Shown one piece after another: positions 1 to 8,500 of a DNA stretch of 18,994 bases (positions within the stretch are counted from its first letter, which is position 1; each line of letters starts with the position of its first letter). The DNA lies in NCBI GenBank assembly GCA_003484685.1, contig DNBB01000030.1, forward strand, positions 1 to 18,994, in the 5' to 3' direction. The notes under the pieces are model-generated. The model was not told the origin of the DNA and did no database searches. It saw only the letters and a list, made by a program, of their open reading frames with translations. Source of the DNA: Candidatus Babelota bacterium (lineage in GTDB: Bacteria > Babelota > Babeliae > Babelales > Babelaceae). The position numbers and the translations under genes are program-made.

Positions 1-498
1 GTTGTTTTTTGTCGCTCTATTCGTGTGGGCGGCGACGAGATGGATCAGGCGATTGTTAACTATGTCAAACGTAAGTACAACTTGCTTATTGGTGATCGCA
101 CAGCTGAGCAAATAAAAATGAATATCGGTACGGTTCTTGTTGAAGGTGAACCGCAGGTTATGGAGGTTAAGGGACGGGATTTAGTAACTGGTGTGCCCAA
201 GATGATTACCCTTACCAGTGTTGAAGTTAATGAAGCCTTGCTTGAGACGATTGCAAGCATTATCGAGGTTGTTCGTGTGGCGCTTGAAAATACGCCGCCA
301 GAGCTTTCCTCAGATCTTGTTGATCGGGGCATTATGCTTGCGGGAGGTGGTTCCTTGCTGCGTGGTTTAGACCACCTTATTGCGCGTGAAACAGGGCTGC
401 CTGTACAACTGGCAGAGGATCCTTTGTTGTGTGTGGTCAATGGTGCGGGCAAGGTTTTAGAGAACCTTGATTTCTTCCGTGATACCGTGTTGCGATAG
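1..498 (+). CDS. mreB: Rod-shape-determining protein MreB, C-terminal half (5' end outside window)
   Basis: The frame is open from base 1 and ends at TAG 496-498, giving about 165 residues, roughly the C-terminal half of a family that is usually about 340 residues. The first residues read RSIRVGGDEMDQAI, the conserved MreB segment beginning subdomain IIB. Further on are TAEQIKMNIG, the GRDLVTGVPK turn, PPELSSDLVDRGI and the nucleotide-site loop MLAGGGSLLRGLD. MreB is a cytoplasmic actin-like ATPase that polymerises under the inner membrane and guides peptidoglycan synthesis. The GTG at 25 is an internal valine, not a start. rsmA follows after 8 nt with its ribosome site touching the mreB stop, so the two are probably co-transcribed. 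No disrupted residue was seen. Family assignment is certain; the missing half cannot be judged. Confidence 0.96.
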   Translation, partial: VVFCRSIRVGGDEMDQAIVNYVKRKYNLLIGDRTAEQIKMNIGTVLVEGEPQVMEVKGRDLVTGVPKMITLTSVEVNEALLETIASIIEVVRVALENTPPELSSDLVDRGIMLAGGGSLLRGLDHLIARETGLPVQLAEDPLLCVVNGAGKVLENLDFFRDTVLR

Positions 499-505
499 AG
501 GAAGG
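497..505 (+). promoter_or_regulatory. Ribosome binding site of rsmA, overlapping mreB stop
   Basis: AGAGGAAGG lies directly before the ATG at 507. The GAGG core at 498-501 is 5 nt from the ATG, and the motif overlaps the mreB TAG. This supports ATG 507 as the start and suggests translational coupling between mreB and rsmA. Confidence 0.7.
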
Positions 506-506
506 A

Positions 507-1334
507 ATGAAGTATCACCCCAATCGACCGTATCCTAAGCTTGCTGGCGTCTCGCTTAAAAAGCATCATGGACAACATTTTTTACGTAGTGACCTAGTGG
601 TTGAAGATATGATCCGACATGTTCAACTTGCTCCACCTGCAAAGGTGTTAGAGATTGGATGCGGGGATGGTTTTTTGACGGGGGCAATTCTGCAGCAACC
701 GGTTGATCGACTGTGGGTTTTTGAGATTGATCCCGATTGGGCGGCGGTAGTTAATGCTAAATTTCCTGATGGCAGGTTGCATATCTTTGAAGAAAATTTT
801 CTTGATGTTGATCTTTCACGATTGGGCAGCGATGCTGCTTGGACCGTGCTTGCAAATTTACCATACCAAGTAACATTCCCTATTTTTCATCGTTTTCGTG
901 CCTTTGCACATCTCCTTGTTGAGGGGGTAGTGATGGTTCAGGAAGAGGTCGCTCAAAAGCTGGTTGCAAAAGGTGGGCGTTCTTTAGGTTTTATTTCGCT
1001 CTATTTTCAGCATGCGTTTGAATTTAAGTTGCTCTCGAAGGTTCCTCCTACCGTGTTTGTTCCTGCGCCGAAAGTTGATTCCCGGCTTGTGTACTTTAAG
1101 CCACGGGTAGTTCGTGATACACTCGTGAACGAGGAAGAATTTTGGAAATTTGTTCGTCGCTGTTTTTCACAGCCTCGCCGTACAATAAAAAATAATCTTC
1201 AATCTTTTCATTACGAAATAGCTGCGGTGCCTGATGAGATCTTGTCTTTGCGCGCGCAGCAGATGGATATGGAATCATTGCAGGTATTGTGGGGATATCT
1301 TTACCTCGCGGACAATGTTACAGAGAAGGTTTAA
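507..1334 (+). CDS. rsmA: 16S rRNA (adenine1518-N6/adenine1519-N6)-dimethyltransferase RsmA
   Basis: This 275-residue protein has the normal length for KsgA/RsmA, which uses S-adenosylmethionine to dimethylate two adjacent adenines in the 3'-terminal hairpin of 16S rRNA late in 30S assembly. Visible motifs in order are GQHFL (residues 22-26), the SAM-binding motif I LEIGCGDGF (48-56), the acidic FEID (72-75), the catalytic NLPY (117-120, here followed by QVTFP rather than the common NISTP), VPPTVFVPAPKVDS (179-192) and the basic C-terminal segment FSQPRRTIKNNL (220-231). The start is fixed by the ribosome site overlapping the mreB stop. argS begins 5 nt after the rsmA stop, so mreB-rsmA-argS looks like one transcription unit. 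The protein is expected in the cytoplasm. Confidence 0.96.
   Translation: MKYHPNRPYPKLAGVSLKKHHGQHFLRSDLVVEDMIRHVQLAPPAKVLEIGCGDGFLTGAILQQPVDRLWVFEIDPDWAAVVNAKFPDGRLHIFEENFLDVDLSRLGSDAAWTVLANLPYQVTFPIFHRFRAFAHLLVEGVVMVQEEVAQKLVAKGGRSLGFISLYFQHAFEFKLLSKVPPTVFVPAPKVDSRLVYFKPRVVRDTLVNEEEFWKFVRRCFSQPRRTIKNNLQSFHYEIAAVPDEILSLRAQQMDMESLQVLWGYLYLADNVTEKV
1323..1329 (+). promoter_or_regulatory. Ribosome binding site of argS, decides the start codon
   Basis: GAGAAGG at the 3' end of rsmA is 10 nt before ATG 1340. It favours 1340 over the upstream in-frame GTG-like start at 1289, which would overlap rsmA by 46 nt and add 17 residues that do not resemble ArgS. Confidence 0.6.
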
Positions 1335-1339
1335 TTGGT

Positions 1340-3010
1340 ATGATGACACCGTTTGATGAGCTTTCAGCCAGATTTTTTTCATTCTTGCGTCGCTATTTCT
1401 CCTTGAATGAGGTTGCTATATCTGATGTAATGATGGTTCTCCAGGATGATGCACGCAAGGATGGCTTTGGAGACTTTTCTTCTAATGCGGCAATGGTTTT
1501 GGCGCGCGCTCTAGGAAAGTCGCCTCGTTTAATAGCGCAGGAAATAGCAGCGCATTTTTCGGATTTAGCTGTTGAGCGACTTGAAGTTGCAGGCCCGGGT
1601 TTTTTAAATTTTTTTCTTACAGATGCATGTTTTGCGCAAGAGGCGCAGCGATATGCCGCGAATATTTCATCAGCGCTTGCTTCTTCTAGAGAGCGGTATC
1701 AGATCCGTTCCTATTCTGTTGAGTTTGTGAGTGCTAATCCAACTGGCCCGCTTCATATTGGTCATGGTCGTGGCGGTATTATCGGCGATGTGGTGGGGAA
1801 TGTTTTGCGCTTTTTGGGCAATACGGTTGTTAAAGAATTCTATGTCAATGATGCAGGTAAGCAGATTACTACTCTTGGTATGTCTTTAATGATTCGCTGC
1901 CGTCAGGTCTTGGGCGAGCAGGTTGAATTGCCTGAAGATTCGTACCATGGTGAATATCTGTTGCAAATGGCGCGCGAAATGACTTCTGCTGTGCCCGATG
2001 TGGTGCGTAGCGCTCTGGAAAAGAATGATGTTTGTTATTTCTCTGAATATGCATACCATCGGCTTCGTGAGGAGCAGGAAGAGACGCTGGCTGAGTACAA
2101 AATTATCTTTGATGTCTGGTTTTCTGAACGCACCTTGCATGCATCGGGAGAGGTAGATAGTTCAATTAATTTGCTAATTGAGCGGGGCCATACCTATGAA
2201 CTTGAAGGTGCGCTTTGGTTTAAATCAACGGCGTTTGGGGACGATAAGGATCGTGTTTTGCGCCGTGCAAATGGCGAGTATACCTACGTAGCCGCCGATG
2301 TTGCGTATATGCTAAATAAACTGAAGCGAGGCGCCGAACAGCTGATTATGGTCTTGGGGCAGGATCATCACAGCTATGTGGTGCGGCTTAAGGGAATTTT
2401 AACAGCGCTTGGTTATCGACCTGAACAATTAGACGTAATTTTATATCAGCTTGTTACGGTCAAAGAAGATGGTGAAGTTATGCGCCTGTCCAAGCGGGCA
2501 GGGCGGATTGTTTCGCTCAAGGATATTATTGATACTGTTGGGCCCGATGTTGCGCGCTTTTTTTATCTTAATCGCAAGGCAGATGCCCATTTAGATTTTG
2601 ATTTGGCACTTGCTTTACGTCGTACGGATGAAAACCCAGTTTTTTATTTGCAGTATGCGTATGTGCGTACCGGTAGCATTTTAGAGCGGGCACAAAACAT
2701 TGCGGCTATGGCAAAATTTTCGGCTCAAGATTTGCATAGCTTTGCAGCCGAAGAGAGATTGTTGTTGCGCAAAATATTTGCGCTCAAGTCTATGTTGGTT
2801 AATATATCCTATAATTATCAGGCGCATCTTTTGACGTATTATGTTCTTGAGCTGGCGCAGCAGTTTCATTCCTTTTATGCAGTCTGTCGAGTTATTGCGC
2901 CAGAAGACGTTGAACAGTCTAAGCGGCGTTTGGCCGTTGTTGCGCTTGTCCGCTCGACGTTGGGTACCTGCCTTGAATTGCTTGGCATCAGTACGCCTGC
3001 GGCAATGTAA
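1340..3010 (+). CDS. argS: Arginyl-tRNA synthetase
   Basis: The 556-residue class I synthetase charges tRNA-Arg with arginine using ATP; the length is normal. An N-terminal Add-1 type tRNA-recognition region includes the conserved KDGFGDFSSNAAM (40-52). The Rossmann catalytic domain begins at SANPTGPLHIGHGRGG (131-146), where HIGH (139-142) is the ATP-binding signature, followed by FYVNDAGKQI (167-176). The second signature is the degenerate LSKRAGR (383-389), since ArgRS often lacks a perfect KMSK. The C-terminal DALR anticodon-binding domain starts with NPVFYLQYAYVR (432-443) and ends with LLGISTPAAM. A second ATG at 1343 is possible but is farther from the ribosome site. The gene lies at the end of the plus-strand operon and converges on mutS with 25 nt between stops. 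Confidence 0.96.
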   Translation: MMTPFDELSARFFSFLRRYFSLNEVAISDVMMVLQDDARKDGFGDFSSNAAMVLARALGKSPRLIAQEIAAHFSDLAVERLEVAGPGFLNFFLTDACFAQEAQRYAANISSALASSRERYQIRSYSVEFVSANPTGPLHIGHGRGGIIGDVVGNVLRFLGNTVVKEFYVNDAGKQITTLGMSLMIRCRQVLGEQVELPEDSYHGEYLLQMAREMTSAVPDVVRSALEKNDVCYFSEYAYHRLREEQEETLAEYKIIFDVWFSERTLHASGEVDSSINLLIERGHTYELEGALWFKSTAFGDDKDRVLRRANGEYTYVAADVAYMLNKLKRGAEQLIMVLGQDHHSYVVRLKGILTALGYRPEQLDVILYQLVTVKEDGEVMRLSKRAGRIVSLKDIIDTVGPDVARFFYLNRKADAHLDFDLALALRRTDENPVFYLQYAYVRTGSILERAQNIAAMAKFSAQDLHSFAAEERLLLRKIFALKSMLVNISYNYQAHLLTYYVLELAQQFHSFYAVCRVIAPEDVEQSKRRLAVVALVRSTLGTCLELLGISTPAAM

Positions 3011-3035
3011 GATTATTTTATTTAGAGTTTGATGT

Positions 3036-5438
3036 TTAGGCTGGGTTGGTATGCTGGGTGTAGGTATTTAGCAACTCTTGCGCTCGCCGGGTAATTTGTG
3101 TGGGAAGGTTTGCTTGGCGTGCAACTTCAATACCAAAGCTGCCTTCGGCGCAGCCGGGTTCGATTTTATGCAGAAGTAAGATTCCCTCGCTAGTTTGTAT
3201 GCTCGCGGCATGATATGCAACGATGCCATGGCTTGTGGTCGTTAGCGTGGTTAATTCATGAAAGTGTGTTGCGAAAAGGACTTTTGCTTGAATCTGATGA
3301 TGCAAGTATTCAAGGACTGCTTGAGCGATTGCAAGGCCATCATACGTACTGGTCCCCCGTCCAACTTCATCAAGGATAACGAGACTTTGTGCTGTGCCAT
3401 GGTTACAGATGGTAGCAGTTTCTTCCATTTCGACCAAAAAGGTGCTTTTTCCGGCGGTTACATTGTCGGAGGCTCCAATGCGGGTAAAGATGCGATCAGT
3501 CAGTGGTATTTGGGCGTAGCTTGCAGGCACAAATGAGCCGATATGGGCTAGTAGTACAATGAGCGCTACCTGACGAAGATATGTTGATTTGCCCCCCATA
3601 TTGGGACCGGTGATGATCCAGGTTCGTGCATCTTGTGAGAGGGTTGTATTGTTCGGAACAAATTCAGCACCAAGTTGCGCACTAACTACGGGATGCTTTC
3701 CCTGGCTGATTTGTAAGCCGCCACCTTCTGAGATTTCTGGTTGGATCCAGTTGTGCGTCGTTGCGGTTATGGTTAGACCCAGCAATGCGTCGAGAATGGC
3801 GAGCTGTTGCCCGGTGCGGCGCAAATGAGGTCCAAATGAGATCGTATACGTTATAAGTTCTTCAAAAAGCTCTTGGTCAAGCCTCTGTGCGATTTCCTCA
3901 GCAGAAGTAAGTTCAAATTCAAGTTGCTGAAGCTCTGCTGTAGTGTAACGGGTTGCATTAACCAAGGTTTGTAGTTTGACATAATGTTCAGGCGCGCTGG
4001 CAGACTGTGTCTTAGTGAGTTCAATCGTGTATCCCTGGATTCGGTTGAACTTTACTTTGAGCGAATTGATGCCAGTAGCAAGCTTTTGTTCATTTTCAAA
4101 AACAGCGATTGCTTGGGTTCCTTGTTCTGCGTGTTCACGTATCTGGTCGAGTTCTTCATTATAACCTGGACGAATATGCCAGGATGAATCAGGATCATCT
4201 GAAAGTGCTTTTTGTAAGTATAAAAGAAGCGGCGCACTGTCAAAAATATTGGCATGAATCTGTTCAAGGAGACGGTCGTAGTTTAAATCTGCAAGTAATA
4301 CTTTAACTTTTTCAATTGCTGCAAGTGCTTGTTTTAAATTTAATAAATCTTTGTGCTGGTATTTGCGCAAGATGATACGGCCAACAATGCGTTCTAGATC
4401 ACCAACGTTATACAATACTTCTATAAGCTTCTCGCGTGTAAACAATTGGTCCTTAAGGCTTTTTATAGCATTTTGTCGCTGTTGTATGCTTGTCTTTCTT
4501 CGCTGCGGGCGGGCAAGCCATTTTTTTAGCAAACGAGATCCCATTGCGGTTGCACAGTGATCAATGAGATTAAAAAGTGAAGCATTTGTTTTAGCGTCGG
4601 TGCTTGAAAAAAGTTCAAGATTTTTTTGTGTTGCGGCATCAAGGATAAGGTAATCATCTGGGCTGTAAACAAATAGCTGGGAGCAAAAAGGTAATGCACG
4701 TTCCTGATTTTGCTTTAGAAATCCGACCAGAAGTAAAAGCGCGTCGCTTAACGCAGGTGCGTGACGCACGAGGGTTTGGGTTTCTTGCGGATGGCCTTGT
4801 AGCCAATCAGAAAAAATAGCTTCGTAAGAGATTGGGTCAAAAAAAGAAAGGTAGTATCCCTGTTTTTTTAATTTAGTTACGAGTGATGAGTTAGTTAGTG
4901 CAGGATGTACAATGATTTCATCGGGCGCAAAACGGGCTAATTCTGCCTCAAGAAGGATCTCTTTTGATTGCTCAATTGTTGTTGCAAATATCTGACCGGT
5001 GAGTAACTCGGCGGCCGCAAGGCCAATGGTTGTTCCGTGAGCCTGAGGGGCGAGGGCGATACAGTAGGAAGCTTTTTTTTCTTCAAGCATGCGTAGATCA
5101 GTCAATGTCCCTGGCGTTAACACTTGAGTGACGCCGCGTTGAACAATCTTGCCGGCGCGTGCTTCTTCAAGCTGGTCGCAAAGAGCAACTTTAAAACCGC
5201 CTTTAATCAATTTGATGAGGTGATGATCGAGCGAATGTACCGGTACACCGCAAAGGGGAATAGGTCTGTTTTCAAACGTGCCTCGTTTGGTTAATGCAAT
5301 GCCAAGAAACGCAGAAGCTTTTTGTGCGTCCTCAAAGAATAATTCGTAGAAATCACCGACTTGGAACAAGAGAAGCGCATTTGGGTGCGCTTCTCTTATA
5401 CTAAAATACTGCTGAAGGAGGGGAGAAATTTTGCTCAT
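3036..5438 (-). CDS. mutS: DNA mismatch repair ATPase MutS (MutS1 type, short C-terminus)
   Basis: The 800-residue protein recognises mispaired and looped bases and uses ATP to recruit MutL. The N-terminal mismatch-binding domain carries the Phe-X-Glu motif within GDFYELF (F30, E32), which marks MutS1. The connector, lever and clamp follow (for example HIRPGYNEELDQIREH around 421-436). The ABC-type ATPase has Walker A GPNMGGKST (611-619), the SDNVTAGKSTF loop (657-667), Walker B LVILDEVGRGTST (686-698) and ATHFHEL (723-729). The protein stops about 20 residues after the helix-turn-helix segment (NLPTQITRRAQELL), so the roughly 50-residue E. coli tail with tetramer and clamp contacts is absent. 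No obvious Shine-Dalgarno sequence precedes the ATG. No mutL is in the window. Confidence 0.97.
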   Translation of the reverse strand: MSKISPLLQQYFSIREAHPNALLLFQVGDFYELFFEDAQKASAFLGIALTKRGTFENRPIPLCGVPVHSLDHHLIKLIKGGFKVALCDQLEEARAGKIVQRGVTQVLTPGTLTDLRMLEEKKASYCIALAPQAHGTTIGLAAAELLTGQIFATTIEQSKEILLEAELARFAPDEIIVHPALTNSSLVTKLKKQGYYLSFFDPISYEAIFSDWLQGHPQETQTLVRHAPALSDALLLLVGFLKQNQERALPFCSQLFVYSPDDYLILDAATQKNLELFSSTDAKTNASLFNLIDHCATAMGSRLLKKWLARPQRRKTSIQQRQNAIKSLKDQLFTREKLIEVLYNVGDLERIVGRIILRKYQHKDLLNLKQALAAIEKVKVLLADLNYDRLLEQIHANIFDSAPLLLYLQKALSDDPDSSWHIRPGYNEELDQIREHAEQGTQAIAVFENEQKLATGINSLKVKFNRIQGYTIELTKTQSASAPEHYVKLQTLVNATRYTTAELQQLEFELTSAEEIAQRLDQELFEELITYTISFGPHLRRTGQQLAILDALLGLTITATTHNWIQPEISEGGGLQISQGKHPVVSAQLGAEFVPNNTTLSQDARTWIITGPNMGGKSTYLRQVALIVLLAHIGSFVPASYAQIPLTDRIFTRIGASDNVTAGKSTFLVEMEETATICNHGTAQSLVILDEVGRGTSTYDGLAIAQAVLEYLHHQIQAKVLFATHFHELTTLTTTSHGIVAYHAASIQTSEGILLLHKIEPGCAEGSFGIEVARQANLPTQITRRAQELLNTYTQHTNPA

Positions 5439-5486
5439 AATATAATTAGCCGCGGGTAAAGAAAACGATTTAAGGCACTAGGGTTA

Positions 5487-5515
5487 ATTATACCAAAAAT
5501 GCCTCATTGCGTCAT
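5487..5515 (-). promoter_or_regulatory. Putative sigma70-type promoter of mutS
   Basis: Read on the minus strand there is a perfect TATAAT (5487-5492) extended by an upstream TG (TGGTATAAT). It is preceded after 17 nt by ATGACG (5510-5515), which matches 4 of 6 bases of TTGACA. The -35 box touches the stop codon of the upstream giant gene (5515-5517). The expected start near 5480 gives a leader of about 40 nt. Motif match only. Confidence 0.6.
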
Positions 5516-8500
5516 TATGTACCCGGTTGTGCCAAGGGCACAGCTAACTGCTGTGTATCTTGTTGCTGCTGAAGGAGCGCATATAATGCACCAATTTGTG
5601 CATTTTGAGTTTTGATCATAAGGTTTTTTGCTTGGTGGTTGGAGTACATAAGGTACGCAAGCCCGCTAAGTGCAAAGGCACCGCCACCATAAAGTAATGC
5701 TTTCCGGTTATGATAGAAGAAGCCTTTGTTGCGTTCTTCCTCGTTCTTTTTCTCTATTTCAATGCTTTCATTTACTTGTTTTGTTAATTCTTCTGTTTTA
5801 TCTACCGCTTCTGTTGCATCTGAGGGAGTTGTACTAACAATTTGAACTGATGCGGTATTGTTTACCGTGGTGTTTGTCAAAATATCGTTAATTTTTTTAT
5901 TTTTTTTGTCACTCTTGTTATCTGTAGTTGTTTTTGTTTTTAGTATTTGCAGGTAATCGGTTATATTGCGCGATGTCGCAGAGATTTCGGTAATTAGCTT
6001 CTCGAATTCATCAATATATTGGTATTCATCCGACTCTTGGGAAATTCCATTGTAGCAGAGCCTATGAAGCATTTCTTTTGCTGATTCATCGATCTGATAA
6101 TTCTTGCGATTGATTAACCATCTGTCAAAGGCTTCTAAGATAGTACGGCATTCTTCTTTTTTTGGGTCATCCCAGGAGGTGAAAATGTCTAATTCCTTAA
6201 CAAGATAGTCTGTCATACGAGTAATATCTTTTTTTATTCCTGCTCGAGCGCAACGGGCGTTTTCTTTTTGTAGCTTTGTAGCCTTTTCTTTTAGTGCAGC
6301 AAGTTGTTCTGAAATGCATTCGGGGAGCTTGTATCCTTTATTAAGCAAATGTACGGTTAATCGTTGTAACCAGTACGAAATGTCAATGCCAAGAAAATTC
6401 CCGTCCTTGGTTAATGCCAAGAGCTCCTGTTTGGCCGCGCCATTAGGGTCACTTTCATCACTCCAAGTCCTAAAAGTGTGTATATTGGGACTGTTTTCTA
6501 TAACATGTTCTTGAAAGTTTTTGAGTATATCAAGGGTGCTTTCGCATGGTGCATTTGCCTCTATTATCGTTTTAGCAGCTTGAATGGTACCTTTGATTGT
6601 TGGTACGAGATTAATGTTTAAGGGAGGGACTTTACCCGTCTTTGTTGTGCCGATAATTAACGTCTTGAAAAACTCGTTTCTTCTGATGGGATCAATGACT
6701 TTTCCCGCGGTATCGTTGAAAGTTTTTTCAAAATTTTTTAATGTGTCGCTTTCTGTATAGTTTTGTATTTTTTTAGTTATTAAACATGCATTGGAAATGA
6801 TCCATGCACGATTGTTCCAGATAAAGCTTCGTCCAGGTATGCTCGTAATGATTTGTTTCCCTGTATGGGTAACGTTTGCTGCATAGTAGAGCCCCTTGGT
6901 ATATGGGCTTATGTTGGCGAGTGTTTTTACCACATGCCAACCAAAGGATGAGGAAAAGTAGGTGGGATGATAATTTTTGATTTGGTTAAATGTTTCTCGC
7001 CACGTTTCCTTTTTTTCTTGTTCAGTTATAGTTTTTCCGGAAAAAAGAGAAAGAAATAATTGAAAGATATCTTCTTCGTGCGTGCCCGTTTCAAGAAGGG
7101 ATAGGAAAAGATTCATTTTGTCTTTTTGCTCATTGCTAAAACCTTCTTCAAGTGCATCAAGGATAGTTCTTTGATCTTTCGTAGAAAGATTTCCAAAGTT
7201 TTTTAGCATTCCGGTGGAATCAGGAAAAACTGATTTTTTATTTACAAAAATATCGAGGATGAGCTTTTTGACTTTGGCGGCAGTTTTTTTACCGCCCATG
7301 AGGCGACAGTCATTGTAGTAACTTAATAGAATGTAGCCTGAACTATAAGCATCATTTGTGCTCAGGTGTTTATAAATGAAGTCGATTTGCTTAAGTGTGG
7401 TTTTGGCCGCTTTTAATATCTTGTTTTTCTCTTCAGTCGGGGTTGTGGATGCGTGATATTCTTTTGATTGTTTGGTGAATTTTGCAGTCAGCGTTTTGCC
7501 AATATCTTCGTTATTTGCACAGGGTTTTAGTGCTTTAAAACCTGGATCTGTGTATAGGGCCATGTATGCAACAAGTTTTTCTTCGGCTGTTTTTTCTGTA
7601 GAAAAGAGAATTTCGGCGCTTTCTAGTGCGGTACTAAACCGTTTTATTTTTTCGACTTTTCTCGCTAACGCTGAAACTGGTAGGTTTTCATCCCAATTTT
7701 CAATTTCGTAAGTTGACCACTCTTTGTAGTCAGAAATAAGCTTGCGAATGAGTAGTTGGATGCCAGAAAGTTGGCTGTTATCCTGGTGTTCATTGAGGAA
7801 TGCTGCCGCTTGCGTATACAGGCCTTCAGCAAATGCTATTATTTGCTTATTAGTCTTGAGCGATTTGACGATGTACTGTTTGCGGTCTTCTGGGTTAACA
7901 ATCCCAGTAAGCATGTTGAAAAACGCTATTTTGCGTAAGAATTCTTGTTCCGTGGTTGGTTTGGTAAAGTACGGATCATCTTTTAAAATCTCTTCTATTT
8001 GGCTGTATACGAGTTTTAGTGCTGGATTCTTTGTTGTTTCTACGGCATTTTTGGCATCGGCTTGTTGTTGCTCGTACCGTTCTTTACCAAATACCGCGTT
8101 TATTTTTGTTCTGTATTCTTCATATGCTTTGGCAAAAGTCTGGTGAATGCAGTGGAGCGAGTGTAACCAGCGTTGGACCATAAATTGTTCTGGTTTGCTA
8201 TAATCAAGCCCACCCATCGATTGGGGATCTGTATCCCTTAGGACGCCTTCATCAAATCGCTCAGCGTAAGTGGAAAGGCTGCCAAGTTTTTTGAAGGCTT
8301 CTTCTGTTGCGGCTGAAAGCATTTTTTTGCTTTCATACTCTCCTAGCGCTTCCTTTGCGAGAGTAACGCATGCTTTTATTAGTTCCTTGTGGGACATTTC
8401 TTTGATGTCGTTTGGAATATCTTTCCATTTGCCTTGGGCGCCTTGGAATACTGCTTCTAACTCTTCAATGTTTAATTTTGCAAATAACTGTGGATTGATT

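Noticed and set aside
60..578. 172-codon open frame opposite mreB/rsmA
   Set aside because: Antisense to conserved MreB sequence, Ser/Arg-rich shadow composition, no ribosome site.
1289..1339. Upstream extension of argS
   Set aside because: Adds 17 residues overlapping rsmA that do not resemble ArgS; the ribosome site points to ATG 1340.
3011..3035. Terminator between convergent argS and mutS
   Set aside because: The 25-nt gap is T-rich but contains no stem I can draw.
7742..8146. 134-codon plus-strand open frame inside the giant repeat gene, with others of 60-100 codons across 6314-11758
   Set aside because: All lie opposite a continuous 2159-codon gene, with Ser/Phe/Cys-rich shadow composition and no recognisable protein.
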